DNA of 34,838 nucleotides from assembly GCA_964447445.1 (NCBI GenBank), contig CAYUSW010000064.1, forward strand, positions 1-34,838. The letters run 5' to 3'. This document shows, piece by piece, positions 6,409-13,176 of this stretch. Each line of letters begins with the position of its first letter. Position 1 is the first letter of the stretch. This DNA comes from CAIOGO01 sp964447445 (GTDB lineage Bacteria; Bipolaricaulota; Bipolaricaulia; UBA7950; UBA9294). Position numbers and translations under genes: made by a program. A model generated the notes under the pieces. The model saw nothing but the letters and a program-made list of their open reading frames with translations. It was not told where the DNA came from and did not search any database.

Positions 6409-7726
6409 ACCAGGCAATCCGCATGCCGAACGACCACTCGGAGATCCCCTCCGAGTTGAGCACGACCGTGCTCCGGATGGCGAGGTCTTCCATGATCGAG
6501 AGTTCGGCGCGAAACTCCGTCCTCATCCAGTCGAACAGCGAGTCGCTCTCGCCGAAGAAGCTCAGCGCAAGGAAGGAGAGAACGCGGCAGCTCGGATCTC
6601 CCCGATAGGCGGCAATCCCGACAATCTCCCAGTAGTCGGGGAGCGCCTCGCCGGCGTGCCCGCAAACGCCCGGCGCGCCGATCGCGTCGATCCAGATCGC
6701 ATCACCCAAGCTGAGGCTGTCTGCCCGGTACAGACTGAAGCGCCCCGTGTCGAACAGCGACAGGGACCTGAACCCGAATCCCGGCGTCTCGATGAAGAGG
6801 TCCAGCCCGTAGAGCGAGAAGCCCTCGATCAGGCCCATGGGCCCCGGTGTGATGAGCTCGACGAGCACTCGCCCGTAGCATTGCCGATTGCCGATCCCCG
6901 CCTTCGGTTCGATCGTAAGGGACTTGCTCTGCACCTCGAAGTGCAGGAGAACGTCCAGATTGATCGGTACGAAGCCAACGGACCAGATCTCGGCCTGGAA
7001 GTCTTGGAACTCGAACCCTCCCGGCGAGAACTCCGTCGTCGCAGTGAGTGTGACGTCATAGCAGAGGTACGACTCGAACGTCATGCGCGCCCCTGTGAAG
7101 ACAAGGCTTCCGCTCTGCACGGGAACGATTTCGTAGTACCGTTCAATGGCAGAGGGAGCGACGCAACACGTTAGGGCGTCACACACCGCGTACGCCGGCG
7201 TCGGCACGAAGAGCACCCCGTCCAGCGTCGCCCCGAGGAACAGGAGCCCCGTGAATTGCACGCCCGCGAAGGAGGTCCCGATCTCCAGCACGCTCCCGCG
7301 GAGGATGCCCTCACCGAACACCGATCCCAGGAACGCCATGTAGTACGTCATCCAGACCTGCTGGAAGTCGAGCTTCGCGAACGCGCTTGCGTAGCAGAAC
7401 GACCATGGGTCCGGCACATAGAGAACATCGGCCTGGACCGAGAAGAACGCCACGCGCGAAGCCGCCTCGAAGCTCTGCCACAGCCACCCGTCCGCGTCGA
7501 AGTCCGACCTCATGGAGAGTGCGAGCGGGCCGAAGTTCAGTTGGCAGTCCAGCCGGCTCAAGAACTCGGTGACCGGGTTCGTCTGGACTGCGGCCAGCGT
7601 GAGATCGGCAGTCCACATGCCCGTGAACATCTCATCGCCGTCAGCTCCCAATGCCTCCAGCGACGATAGCGCCAACCCAACGAGCAAGATCACACCGAGG
7701 ATACCGCCACGTCTTCGTGCGCTCAC
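6407..7726 (-). CDS. Secreted beta-rich protein, probable outer-membrane barrel
   Basis: A 439-residue protein starting at GTG 7726, with AGGAG 4 bases upstream. The signal peptide is clear (GGILGVILLVGLALSSLEALG) with cleavage near AxG-ADG. The rest is made of alternating short hydrophobic/aromatic strands (for example LNFGPLALSMRSDFDADG, SMRSD-type and WSFGMRIAW) and ends with an aromatic residue, as outer-membrane barrels usually do. Several cysteines are present (CDALTCC near the middle). No named family is recognised. Two other, shorter secreted beta-rich proteins in the window (starts 10705 and 23758) share this look. It is monocistronic and converges on the tRNA terminator. Confidence 0.65.
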   Translation of the reverse strand: MSARRRGGILGVILLVGLALSSLEALGADGDEMFTGMWTADLTLAAVQTNPVTEFLSRLDCQLNFGPLALSMRSDFDADGWLWQSFEAASRVAFFSVQADVLYVPDPWSFCYASAFAKLDFQQVWMTYYMAFLGSVFGEGILRGSVLEIGTSFAGVQFTGLLFLGATLDGVLFVPTPAYAVCDALTCCVAPSAIERYYEIVPVQSGSLVFTGARMTFESYLCYDVTLTATTEFSPGGFEFQDFQAEIWSVGFVPINLDVLLHFEVQSKSLTIEPKAGIGNRQCYGRVLVELITPGPMGLIEGFSLYGLDLFIETPGFGFRSLSLFDTGRFSLYRADSLSLGDAIWIDAIGAPGVCGHAGEALPDYWEIVGIAAYRGDPSCRVLSFLALSFFGESDSLFDWMRTEFRAELSIMEDLAIRSTVVLNSEGISEWSFGMRIAW

Positions 7727-7827
7727 AGGTCTCCTTTTCGTCTTCGGAGCCGCGCTCCCAGGAAGCGAGGCACGGGCCGCCGCGCCCTCGCGTAACTCCT
7801 TCTCGATGAAGCTTATGCAGCGCAGTT

Positions 7828-7856
7828 CTTGTACCTCACTCGCACGACCCGCCCAA
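7828..7856 (-). promoter_or_regulatory. Possible promoter for the secreted beta-rich protein
   Basis: Minus strand: TTGGGC (7856-7851), 17-base spacer, TACAAG (7833-7828). The resulting leader would be ~95 bases. The -10 is a weak match. Confidence 0.3.
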
Positions 7857-7916
7857 AGGGGAAACCGGTCACCCCAGAAGCCTTCGCCCGTCCCACGCCC
7901 CGCCCTCGGAGTCCGC

Positions 7917-7945
7917 TTGGCGTACGCCCGACCCGGCGCTAGACT
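7917..7945 (+). promoter_or_regulatory. Promoter of the trmY-pcm-ltaE operon
   Basis: TTGGCG (7917-7922), 17-base spacer, TAGACT (7940-7945). Only 8 bases separate the -10 box from ATG 7954, so transcription should start at or next to the start codon and the mRNA should be leaderless. No ribosome site is present, which agrees. Confidence 0.6.
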
Positions 7946-7953
7946 CTCTTGCC

Positions 7954-8763
7954 ATGAGACGATTCGTAGTTCTGGGGCACAAGGTGCCGACGTCGGGTGA
8001 GTTCTCGCTCAACGACCTGCCGGGCACCGGTGGGCGCGTGGACGTCGTGTGCCGCGCACTCGGCGCGGCTCTATTCGTTTCCCACGGTATTCGGACAGAC
8101 ACCGAGGTCATCATCTTGGTGCAAGATGCTGTTCAGATACGCATTTCCGGAGACCGCGTCCGGCGTTTGAACCCGGACGAGCGTTCCACGGCCGCCATCC
8201 TGCAACTCGCGCTCCGCGGCGCAGCCGCTGAGGAAGTGGAAACGACGCCGGGCGTCGCCGCGGCTCAGACGTCGCTTGTTCAGGTTCTTGATCGGCTGTA
8301 CCAGATCGAAGCGCATCCCATCGTGCTCCATGAGCACGGCGATCCCGTCGACCAGTTCACGTTTCCAACCAACCCGGCGTTCATCTTGTCGGACCATCTC
8401 GACTACACCGAGGCGGAGGAGGCAGCGCTCGGCGACCTGCCACGCATCTCGCTCGGCCCGAATACCCTCCATACAAGCCAGTGCATCACGATTCTCCACT
8501 ACCTCCTCGATCGTGATGAAAGCGACGTCTCGTCCGACCTGGTCCTCTGTCACAAGGTGTGGGGAGAGCCCAAAGCGCGGCTCATCACGGGGCTTCTCGA
8601 GGACTTCGGGATCCCCGCGAACCTGATGAGCCACGCAGTGCCGTCCCTCTATCCCGGAATGCTCGATGGTCTCGGCGAGGTCCGAATCATGGTGCGCCCG
8701 CGCGACCTGGAGAAGGCGCGAGCCATCATCGGCGACTACTTCGAGCAGCCGGTGGACGACTAG
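7954..8763 (+). CDS. trmY: tRNA (pseudouridine-54 N1)-methyltransferase TrmY fused to a DUF2007 domain
   Basis: A 269-residue protein. Residues 1-190 match TrmY, the SPOUT-class enzyme that methylates N1 of pseudouridine 54 in the tRNA T-loop. Visible TrmY motifs are LNDLPGTGGRVDVVCR (19-34), FVSHGIRTDT (41-50), LNPDERS (72-78), FILSDHLD (143-150) and the knot segment ISLGPNTLHTSQCITI (165-180), with the conserved Cys at 177. Archaeal TrmY ends soon after this. Here about 75 residues follow with the pattern VWGEPKARLITGLLEDFGIP ... EVRIMVRPRDLEKAR, which fits DUF2007, a small domain of unknown role. It is first in an operon with pcm (8-base gap) and ltaE. TrmY is known mainly from archaea and only patchily from bacteria, so horizontal origin is possible. 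Confidence 0.88.
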   Translation: MRRFVVLGHKVPTSGEFSLNDLPGTGGRVDVVCRALGAALFVSHGIRTDTEVIILVQDAVQIRISGDRVRRLNPDERSTAAILQLALRGAAAEEVETTPGVAAAQTSLVQVLDRLYQIEAHPIVLHEHGDPVDQFTFPTNPAFILSDHLDYTEAEEAALGDLPRISLGPNTLHTSQCITILHYLLDRDESDVSSDLVLCHKVWGEPKARLITGLLEDFGIPANLMSHAVPSLYPGMLDGLGEVRIMVRPRDLEKARAIIGDYFEQPVDD

Positions 8764-8771
8764 CCGCGACC

Positions 8772-9473
8772 GTGACAGATTTGGCGCCTTCTCCCCGCAA
8801 ACGAGGCGACCAGAACGACACGGCAAGGCGCCGCGCGATGATGGTCGAACACGATCTCAGACAGCGTGGAGTCCGCGACGAGCGCGTACTCCTGGCCATG
8901 CTTCGCGTCCCCCGCCATCATTTCGTCGCTGCGTCTCTCGTGGCGAACGCCTACGGTGACGCGCCTCTGCCCACTCGCGACGGCCAGACGATCTCACAGC
9001 CCTACATCGTCGCGCTGATGACCGAGGCGCTGGACGTAGACCGGGGGACGCGGGTCCTCGAAATCGGCACGGGGTCTGGCTACCAGACCGCCATTCTTGC
9101 CGAGCTCGGAGCCCATGTGTGGTCGATCGAATCGTCTGCGTCTCTCTACGAAGAAGCCCTCGCCCGGCTGCGCGAGCTTGGCTACGGTGGCGTGACCCTG
9201 CGGCGAGGGGACGGCACTCTCGGCTGGCCGGACGAAGCTCCGTTTGACCGCATCCTGGCGACGGGCAGTCTTCCGGGCCGGCCCGAGGTCCTGCTCAGCC
9301 AGCTGCGGCCGCACGGCGTCTTCGTCGGCCCCATCGGCCGCCTCGGAACTCAGAGGCTCGTCCGCATCGAGGTTGACCCGCCGGCCGTGCGCGAGCAAAC
9401 TCTCTGCCACTGCTCGTTTGTCCCACTCATCGGCAAGAGGGGCTGGCATTCCGATGCGGACCAGGAGGCCTAG
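8772..9473 (+). CDS. pcm: Protein-L-isoaspartate O-methyltransferase
   Basis: About 233 residues. The enzyme uses S-adenosylmethionine to methylate L-isoaspartyl residues in aged proteins and so starts their repair. The family opening is clear (GVRDERVLLAMLRVPRHHFV), then the substrate/cofactor motif DGQTISQPYIVALMTEAL, the SAM-binding VLEIGTGSGYQTAIL, and APFDRILATG; the C-terminus keeps FVPLIGKRGW. Length is normal for bacterial Pcm, with a slightly long N-terminus. GTG 8772, 8 bases after the trmY stop, is the preferred start; ATG 8838 is an alternative, though neither has a strong ribosome site. It is translated within the trmY operon. Confidence 0.93.
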   Translation: MTDLAPSPRKRGDQNDTARRRAMMVEHDLRQRGVRDERVLLAMLRVPRHHFVAASLVANAYGDAPLPTRDGQTISQPYIVALMTEALDVDRGTRVLEIGTGSGYQTAILAELGAHVWSIESSASLYEEALARLRELGYGGVTLRRGDGTLGWPDEAPFDRILATGSLPGRPEVLLSQLRPHGVFVGPIGRLGTQRLVRIEVDPPAVREQTLCHCSFVPLIGKRGWHSDADQEA

Positions 9474-9477
9474 GACC

Positions 9478-10554
9478 ATGCGTTGGATCGATCTGCGCAG
9501 CGACACTGTGACACAACCGACGGATGCCATGCGGCACGCGATGGCTGCGGCCGTCGTGGGCGACGACGTGTATCAGGAAGACCCAACGGTGCGGCAGCTC
9601 GAGGAACGCACGGCAGGGCTCCTGGGGAAAGAGGCCGGCCTGTTCGTCGCAAGCGGGACCATGGGGAATCTTGCCGCACTCTTGGTCCACGCGGGACGCG
9701 GGGACGAGGCGATCGTCGGGCATCTTGCGCACACGTTCCTCTACGAGGGCGGCGGCAGCGCCGGTCTCGGCAGCATTCATACGGCCGTCCTGCAGAACAG
9801 AGACGATGGAACGCTTCCGCTTGCGGCTATCGCGGCGGCTCTCCGAAACCCGCAGGACATCCATGCTCCGCGCACGCGCGTCATCTGCCTGGAGAACACG
9901 CACAACCGCTGCGGAGGCGTCGTCCTCGACCCCGAGTACACGGACGCAGTCGCACGCCTGGCCGCCGAGAAAGGCATCGCCCTCCATCTCGACGGCGCAC
10001 GCCTGTTCAACGCCTCGCGCGCGCTGAATCAGCCTCCGACGCGATGGAGCCAGTCCGCCGACTCCGTCACCGTGTGTCTGTCGAAGGGGCTCGGAGCGCC
10101 CGTCGGGTCCGTCCTGTGTGGCACCCGCCCCTTCATCGCTTCGGCGCGCCGCGTCCGGAAGATGCTCGGAGGAGGCATGCGGCAAGCTGGGATTCTTGCC
10201 GCGGCCGGCCTTTACGCACTCGACCATCACGTGAGCCGACTTGACGAGGACCACGCCAACGCCCGTCGACTGGCTGCCGGCATCCAGAAGATTCTCGGAC
10301 TCGCGTCGCCGCAGGCCGGCCGAGCGCCCACCGCGTGGACGAATCTCGTCTACTGCTCGATCGACCCCGCCGCCATCGACTCCGGAGCCCCGGACGCCGT
10401 CCTTATCGCCTCGCGCCTTCGTGACGAAGGTGTGTTGGCAACGCCGATCGGCGGCAGCGGCCGCGAAATCCGCATGGTGACTCACCTAGACATCAGCGCT
10501 CCGGACATCGACGACGCGCTCCAAGCGCTCGAGTCCGCGATGAAGAGGACGTAG
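9478..10554 (+). CDS. ltaE: Low-specificity L-threonine aldolase
   Basis: A 358-residue PLP enzyme that splits L-threonine or L-allo-threonine into glycine and acetaldehyde. The family start IDLRSDTVTQPTDAMR is present, followed by GDDVYQEDPTVRQLE and FVASGTMGNLAAL (phosphate-binding region), LENTHNRCGG, the aspartate in HLDGARLFNA (Asp172) that pairs with the PLP ring nitrogen, and the Schiff-base lysine in CLSKGLGAPVGS (Lys203). ATG 9478 has AGGAGG inside the last codons of pcm and starts 4 bases after its stop, so the two genes are translationally close. Length is typical. It is last in the operon; the role beside tRNA and protein repair enzymes is not obvious. Confidence 0.95.
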   Translation: MRWIDLRSDTVTQPTDAMRHAMAAAVVGDDVYQEDPTVRQLEERTAGLLGKEAGLFVASGTMGNLAALLVHAGRGDEAIVGHLAHTFLYEGGGSAGLGSIHTAVLQNRDDGTLPLAAIAAALRNPQDIHAPRTRVICLENTHNRCGGVVLDPEYTDAVARLAAEKGIALHLDGARLFNASRALNQPPTRWSQSADSVTVCLSKGLGAPVGSVLCGTRPFIASARRVRKMLGGGMRQAGILAAAGLYALDHHVSRLDEDHANARRLAAGIQKILGLASPQAGRAPTAWTNLVYCSIDPAAIDSGAPDAVLIASRLRDEGVLATPIGGSGREIRMVTHLDISAPDIDDALQALESAMKRT

Positions 10555-10629
10555 GTCCGAGTCCGGCAAGAGCGACGTCGCAGTCCAAGGGGTACGTTTT
10601 CGCATCTGCCAGTTCCCGGCGGCTCTACG

Positions 10630-10651
10630 CTCGTCACAACCGGGTGACGAG
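10630..10651. promoter_or_regulatory. 8-bp inverted repeat upstream of the barrel/PKD operon
   Basis: CTCGTCAC, 6 bases, GTGACGAG: perfect arms. It lies about 75 bases after ltaE and 53 before the next start codon. It could be a dimeric regulator's operator or a terminator stem for ltaE (no clear T-run). TTGACC follows at about 10663, but no good -10 is found. Confidence 0.4.
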
Positions 10652-10704
10652 TGCGGGTCTGTCTTGACCAGCCTCTTCCCCCGGCGATGCAGAAGGGGGA
10701 ACAG

Positions 10705-11499
10705 ATGAAGGGGCTAGCTGCTGTGCTTGTCGTGATCCTGCTGAGTGAGGCCTCACTGGCGAGCCCTCTCGAACTCTCACTCAGCGCCGGTCCGGCGGCG
10801 ACGTCACTCAACGACATCAACGCCGCAATCGTCTTCGTCAACACGCTGATCACACTGCTCAACGAAACGCTCATTGTGATCCCCGGGGTCTCGGGATCCG
10901 TAGAGAACCTCGGGCCGATGACCAGCGGGCTCGCGCTTCGCGCTTCCGAACGCTACTGGGTTGACGATTGGATCGCGTTCGGCGGTCGGTTCGAGTACAC
11001 CCGCCTCGCAACGTCAACTCGCGGGCAGTACGTGGGCGCAGAAACGTCAACCATCGATGTCGCCCTTTCCGTCAGCGAACTGAGCTTGCTTGTCGGCGCG
11101 CGGGTGCAGTTCCTCGACGCAGAACTGCGCCTCGCAGGCGACATCGCCGGCGGGTACTTCTATGCCACCTGCAACCGCGCGGTGACATTCGAGATCCCCA
11201 GCGAGTATCCAGACGCCATCTCGGGCATCCCTCAGCTGGGCGCAGGGCGCCACAGCGGCGGCGCGTTGGGGCTCGAGGCCGGCTTGTCCCTGTCGTACGC
11301 CGTCACGGACGGGCTCTGCCTTGAGGCTCTCCTCTCCTACCGCTCGGCGACGATCCCAAGACTCGACGATGCAGCCGGACAGCCCCTCGACCTCGATGCC
11401 AACGATGCGCCGGAATCGGCGGTCTTGGATGGGCTGTCCGTAGAGGTTGGCTTCTCGCTCTCGATCGATCTCTCCCTCGACGGGGAGAAAGGAGAATGA
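10705..11499 (+). CDS. Secreted barrel-like outer-membrane protein
   Basis: A 264-residue protein with a signal peptide (MKGLAAVLVVILLSEASLAS). ATG 10705 is preferred because AGGGGG lies 5 bases upstream; earlier in-frame starts (10651, 10687) add a non-hydrophobic prefix. After cleavage the chain has alternating strands separated by short polar turns (WIAFGGRFEYTRLAT, LSLLVGARVQFLDAELRLAG, ALGLEAGLSLSYAVTDGLCL) and a C-terminal strand VGFSLSIDLSL. This pattern is typical of small outer-membrane barrels. No family is named. It is the first of three genes: the next start follows at once, and both downstream genes encode PKD lipoproteins, so the three are likely co-transcribed for one surface assembly. 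Confidence 0.65.
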   Translation: MKGLAAVLVVILLSEASLASPLELSLSAGPAATSLNDINAAIVFVNTLITLLNETLIVIPGVSGSVENLGPMTSGLALRASERYWVDDWIAFGGRFEYTRLATSTRGQYVGAETSTIDVALSVSELSLLVGARVQFLDAELRLAGDIAGGYFYATCNRAVTFEIPSEYPDAISGIPQLGAGRHSGGALGLEAGLSLSYAVTDGLCLEALLSYRSATIPRLDDAAGQPLDLDANDAPESAVLDGLSVEVGFSLSIDLSLDGEKGE

Positions 11500-11501
11500 C
11501 C

Positions 11502-12164
11502 ATGAAGACACGACGACTCTGCCTCCTGGTGGGAGGTGCCTTCCTCGTCGCAGGGACGCTGGGCGGCTGTCTCCAGTTCGAGCCACGGGCCCCGCAGGCT
11601 CTGTTCACCGCATCGCCGGCCGAGCACCTCATCCCGTTCACGGCGAGTTTCGACGCCACGCTCTGTCAGCGCGCCCCGGATGAGGTCCTCACGTACGTCT
11701 GGGCGTTCGGAGACGGCGGAGGCGGGACAGGAGCGTTGGTCGACCACACGTACGCGCAGGACGGCACCTACGAAGTGGTCCTTACGGTCTACGACGCGCG
11801 GGGCGCCTCCAGCCAGGCTCAGCTTGCGATCCGCGCCCTGAATCCGCTGCCGACGGCCTCGTTCTCCTACTCCCCGAAGAGCAACATCGACAGCGGCTAC
11901 ATCGTCGGCACGAGCGAACGGATCACGTTCGACGCTTCGGCTTCCTCCGACGACGAGGAGGTCGCCACGTATGACTGGAACTTCGGCGACGGTCAGTACG
12001 CCGTCGGCCCGGTCGTCGAGCACCGGTTCGCCTACCCCGGGACCTACAACGTATCGGTCGTCGTCACCGACAACGACGGCGGGCAATCCACGTACGTTCA
12101 GCCCATCAAGGTGATTGGTGGGGGTCCGTGCGACAGCGGCACGGGCGGAGGGACTTGTCAATGA
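11502..12164 (+). CDS. PKD-domain lipoprotein (two PKD domains)
   Basis: A 220-residue predicted lipoprotein. ATG 11502 has AGGAG 7 bases upstream; ATG 11496, overlapping the previous stop, is possible too. The signal peptide ends in the lipobox LGGC. Two PKD domains follow, recognised by VWAFGDGGGG with VDHTYAQDGTYEVVLTV, and YDWNFGDGQY with VEHRFAYPGTYNVSVVVTDN. PKD folds are Ig-like and usually mediate protein-protein or polysaccharide contact. The tail is short and glycine/cysteine containing (GGGPCDSGTGGGTCQ). Its stop overlaps the ATG of the next gene (ATGA), showing translational coupling. No catalytic domain is present. Confidence 0.85.
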   Translation: MKTRRLCLLVGGAFLVAGTLGGCLQFEPRAPQALFTASPAEHLIPFTASFDATLCQRAPDEVLTYVWAFGDGGGGTGALVDHTYAQDGTYEVVLTVYDARGASSQAQLAIRALNPLPTASFSYSPKSNIDSGYIVGTSERITFDASASSDDEEVATYDWNFGDGQYAVGPVVEHRFAYPGTYNVSVVVTDNDGGQSTYVQPIKVIGGGPCDSGTGGGTCQ

Positions 12165-13117
12165 AACGCCGGCTGTGTGCAATCGCTCTCATGTTGGCTT
12201 TGCCGGTCTTGCTCTCCGGATGCGTTCTGGACGATGTCCTCGACGGCGTCGTCAACCGCGAGCCTCGCGCCGTCGTCGACGCGAAGCCCACGCAGGGCCA
12301 GGCTCCGCTCACGGTGAGTCTCGACGCGCACTACTCGCACGACGACGACGGGTCTATTGTCGAATACCGTTGGGATCTCGGCGATCCCGCAGACACCGGC
12401 GGCAAGCTGATGAGCGCCATGAACCACGAGTTCCGCGCGCCGGGCATGTACGTCGTCAAGCTGACGGTCACCGACAACGAAGGGGCGATGAACAGTCAGC
12501 AGCTCGCGGTCGTCGTCTCCGATCCCCCTCCGTTGGCCGACGTTACGGTCAGCAACTTCACGCCTCGCTCCGGAGACTCGATCGAGTTCGACGGATCGGC
12601 GTCCAGCGATCCCTATGGGAAGATCCTCAACTACCAGTGGGACTTCGGGGACGGGACGACGGCGGCAACGGCCAAGGCGACCCACGTATACAAGGCCGCC
12701 GCGAAGTACACGGCCACGCTCACGGTGACCGACGATGCGAATCAGACAGGCCAGGGTTCGGTCATGCTTGACGTCACCGGCACGTCGAGCTGCGGCGGTG
12801 GGACATGCGGCGGCAGTTCCACTCGGCCACTCGCGGTCATCGAGATGCGGGGGGTATCGTCCTGCTCTGGCGGGAGAGTAGGCGTGCCGGTTCGCTTCGA
12901 CGGCACAGCATCCAGGCCTGGGGAGGACGGCGGGAGTATCACGCTCTACCAGTGGGACTTCGGCGACGGCACGAACGCCAGCGGCCCCGCTGTAGAGCAC
13001 ACCTACGCGTACGCGTCACGATACCTCGTAACTCTCAGGGTCACGAACAGCGCCGGCGGCTCAGCAACCGCTCAGGGCGCATGCCCGATCGGTGGGGCCG
13101 TTTGCACAGGGCAGTAG
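12161..13117 (+). CDS. PKD-domain lipoprotein (three PKD domains)
   Basis: A 318-residue predicted lipoprotein that begins at ATG 12161, overlapping the stop of the previous gene by four bases, with GGAGGG upstream. The signal peptide ends in lipobox LLSGC. Three PKD modules follow: YRWDLGDPAD with HEFRAPGMYVVKLTVTDN; YQWDFGDGTT with HVYKAAAKYTATLTVTDD; and YQWDFGDGTN with VEHTYAYASRYLVTLRVT. Between modules two and three is a cysteine/glycine linker (SSCGGGTCGGSS) like the tail of the upstream lipoprotein. The two PKD lipoproteins probably arose by duplication and extension. A strong hairpin follows the gene. Confidence 0.87.
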   Translation: MKRRLCAIALMLALPVLLSGCVLDDVLDGVVNREPRAVVDAKPTQGQAPLTVSLDAHYSHDDDGSIVEYRWDLGDPADTGGKLMSAMNHEFRAPGMYVVKLTVTDNEGAMNSQQLAVVVSDPPPLADVTVSNFTPRSGDSIEFDGSASSDPYGKILNYQWDFGDGTTAATAKATHVYKAAAKYTATLTVTDDANQTGQGSVMLDVTGTSSCGGGTCGGSSTRPLAVIEMRGVSSCSGGRVGVPVRFDGTASRPGEDGGSITLYQWDFGDGTNASGPAVEHTYAYASRYLVTLRVTNSAGGSATAQGACPIGGAVCTGQ

Positions 13118-13124
13118 CCTCGTA

Positions 13125-13155
13125 ACGGCCGAGACTCCGGGGGACTCTCGGCCGT
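13125..13155. terminator. Hairpin between convergent PKD operon and uvrA
   Basis: ACGGCCGAGA and TCTCGGCCGT form a perfect 10-bp stem with an 11-base loop, 8 bases after the PKD lipoprotein stop. There is no T-run on either side, so it may act as a weak or bidirectional terminator or protect 3' ends. Confidence 0.5.
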
Positions 13156-13176
13156 AGGCTCACGCTCGGCTCCCGA

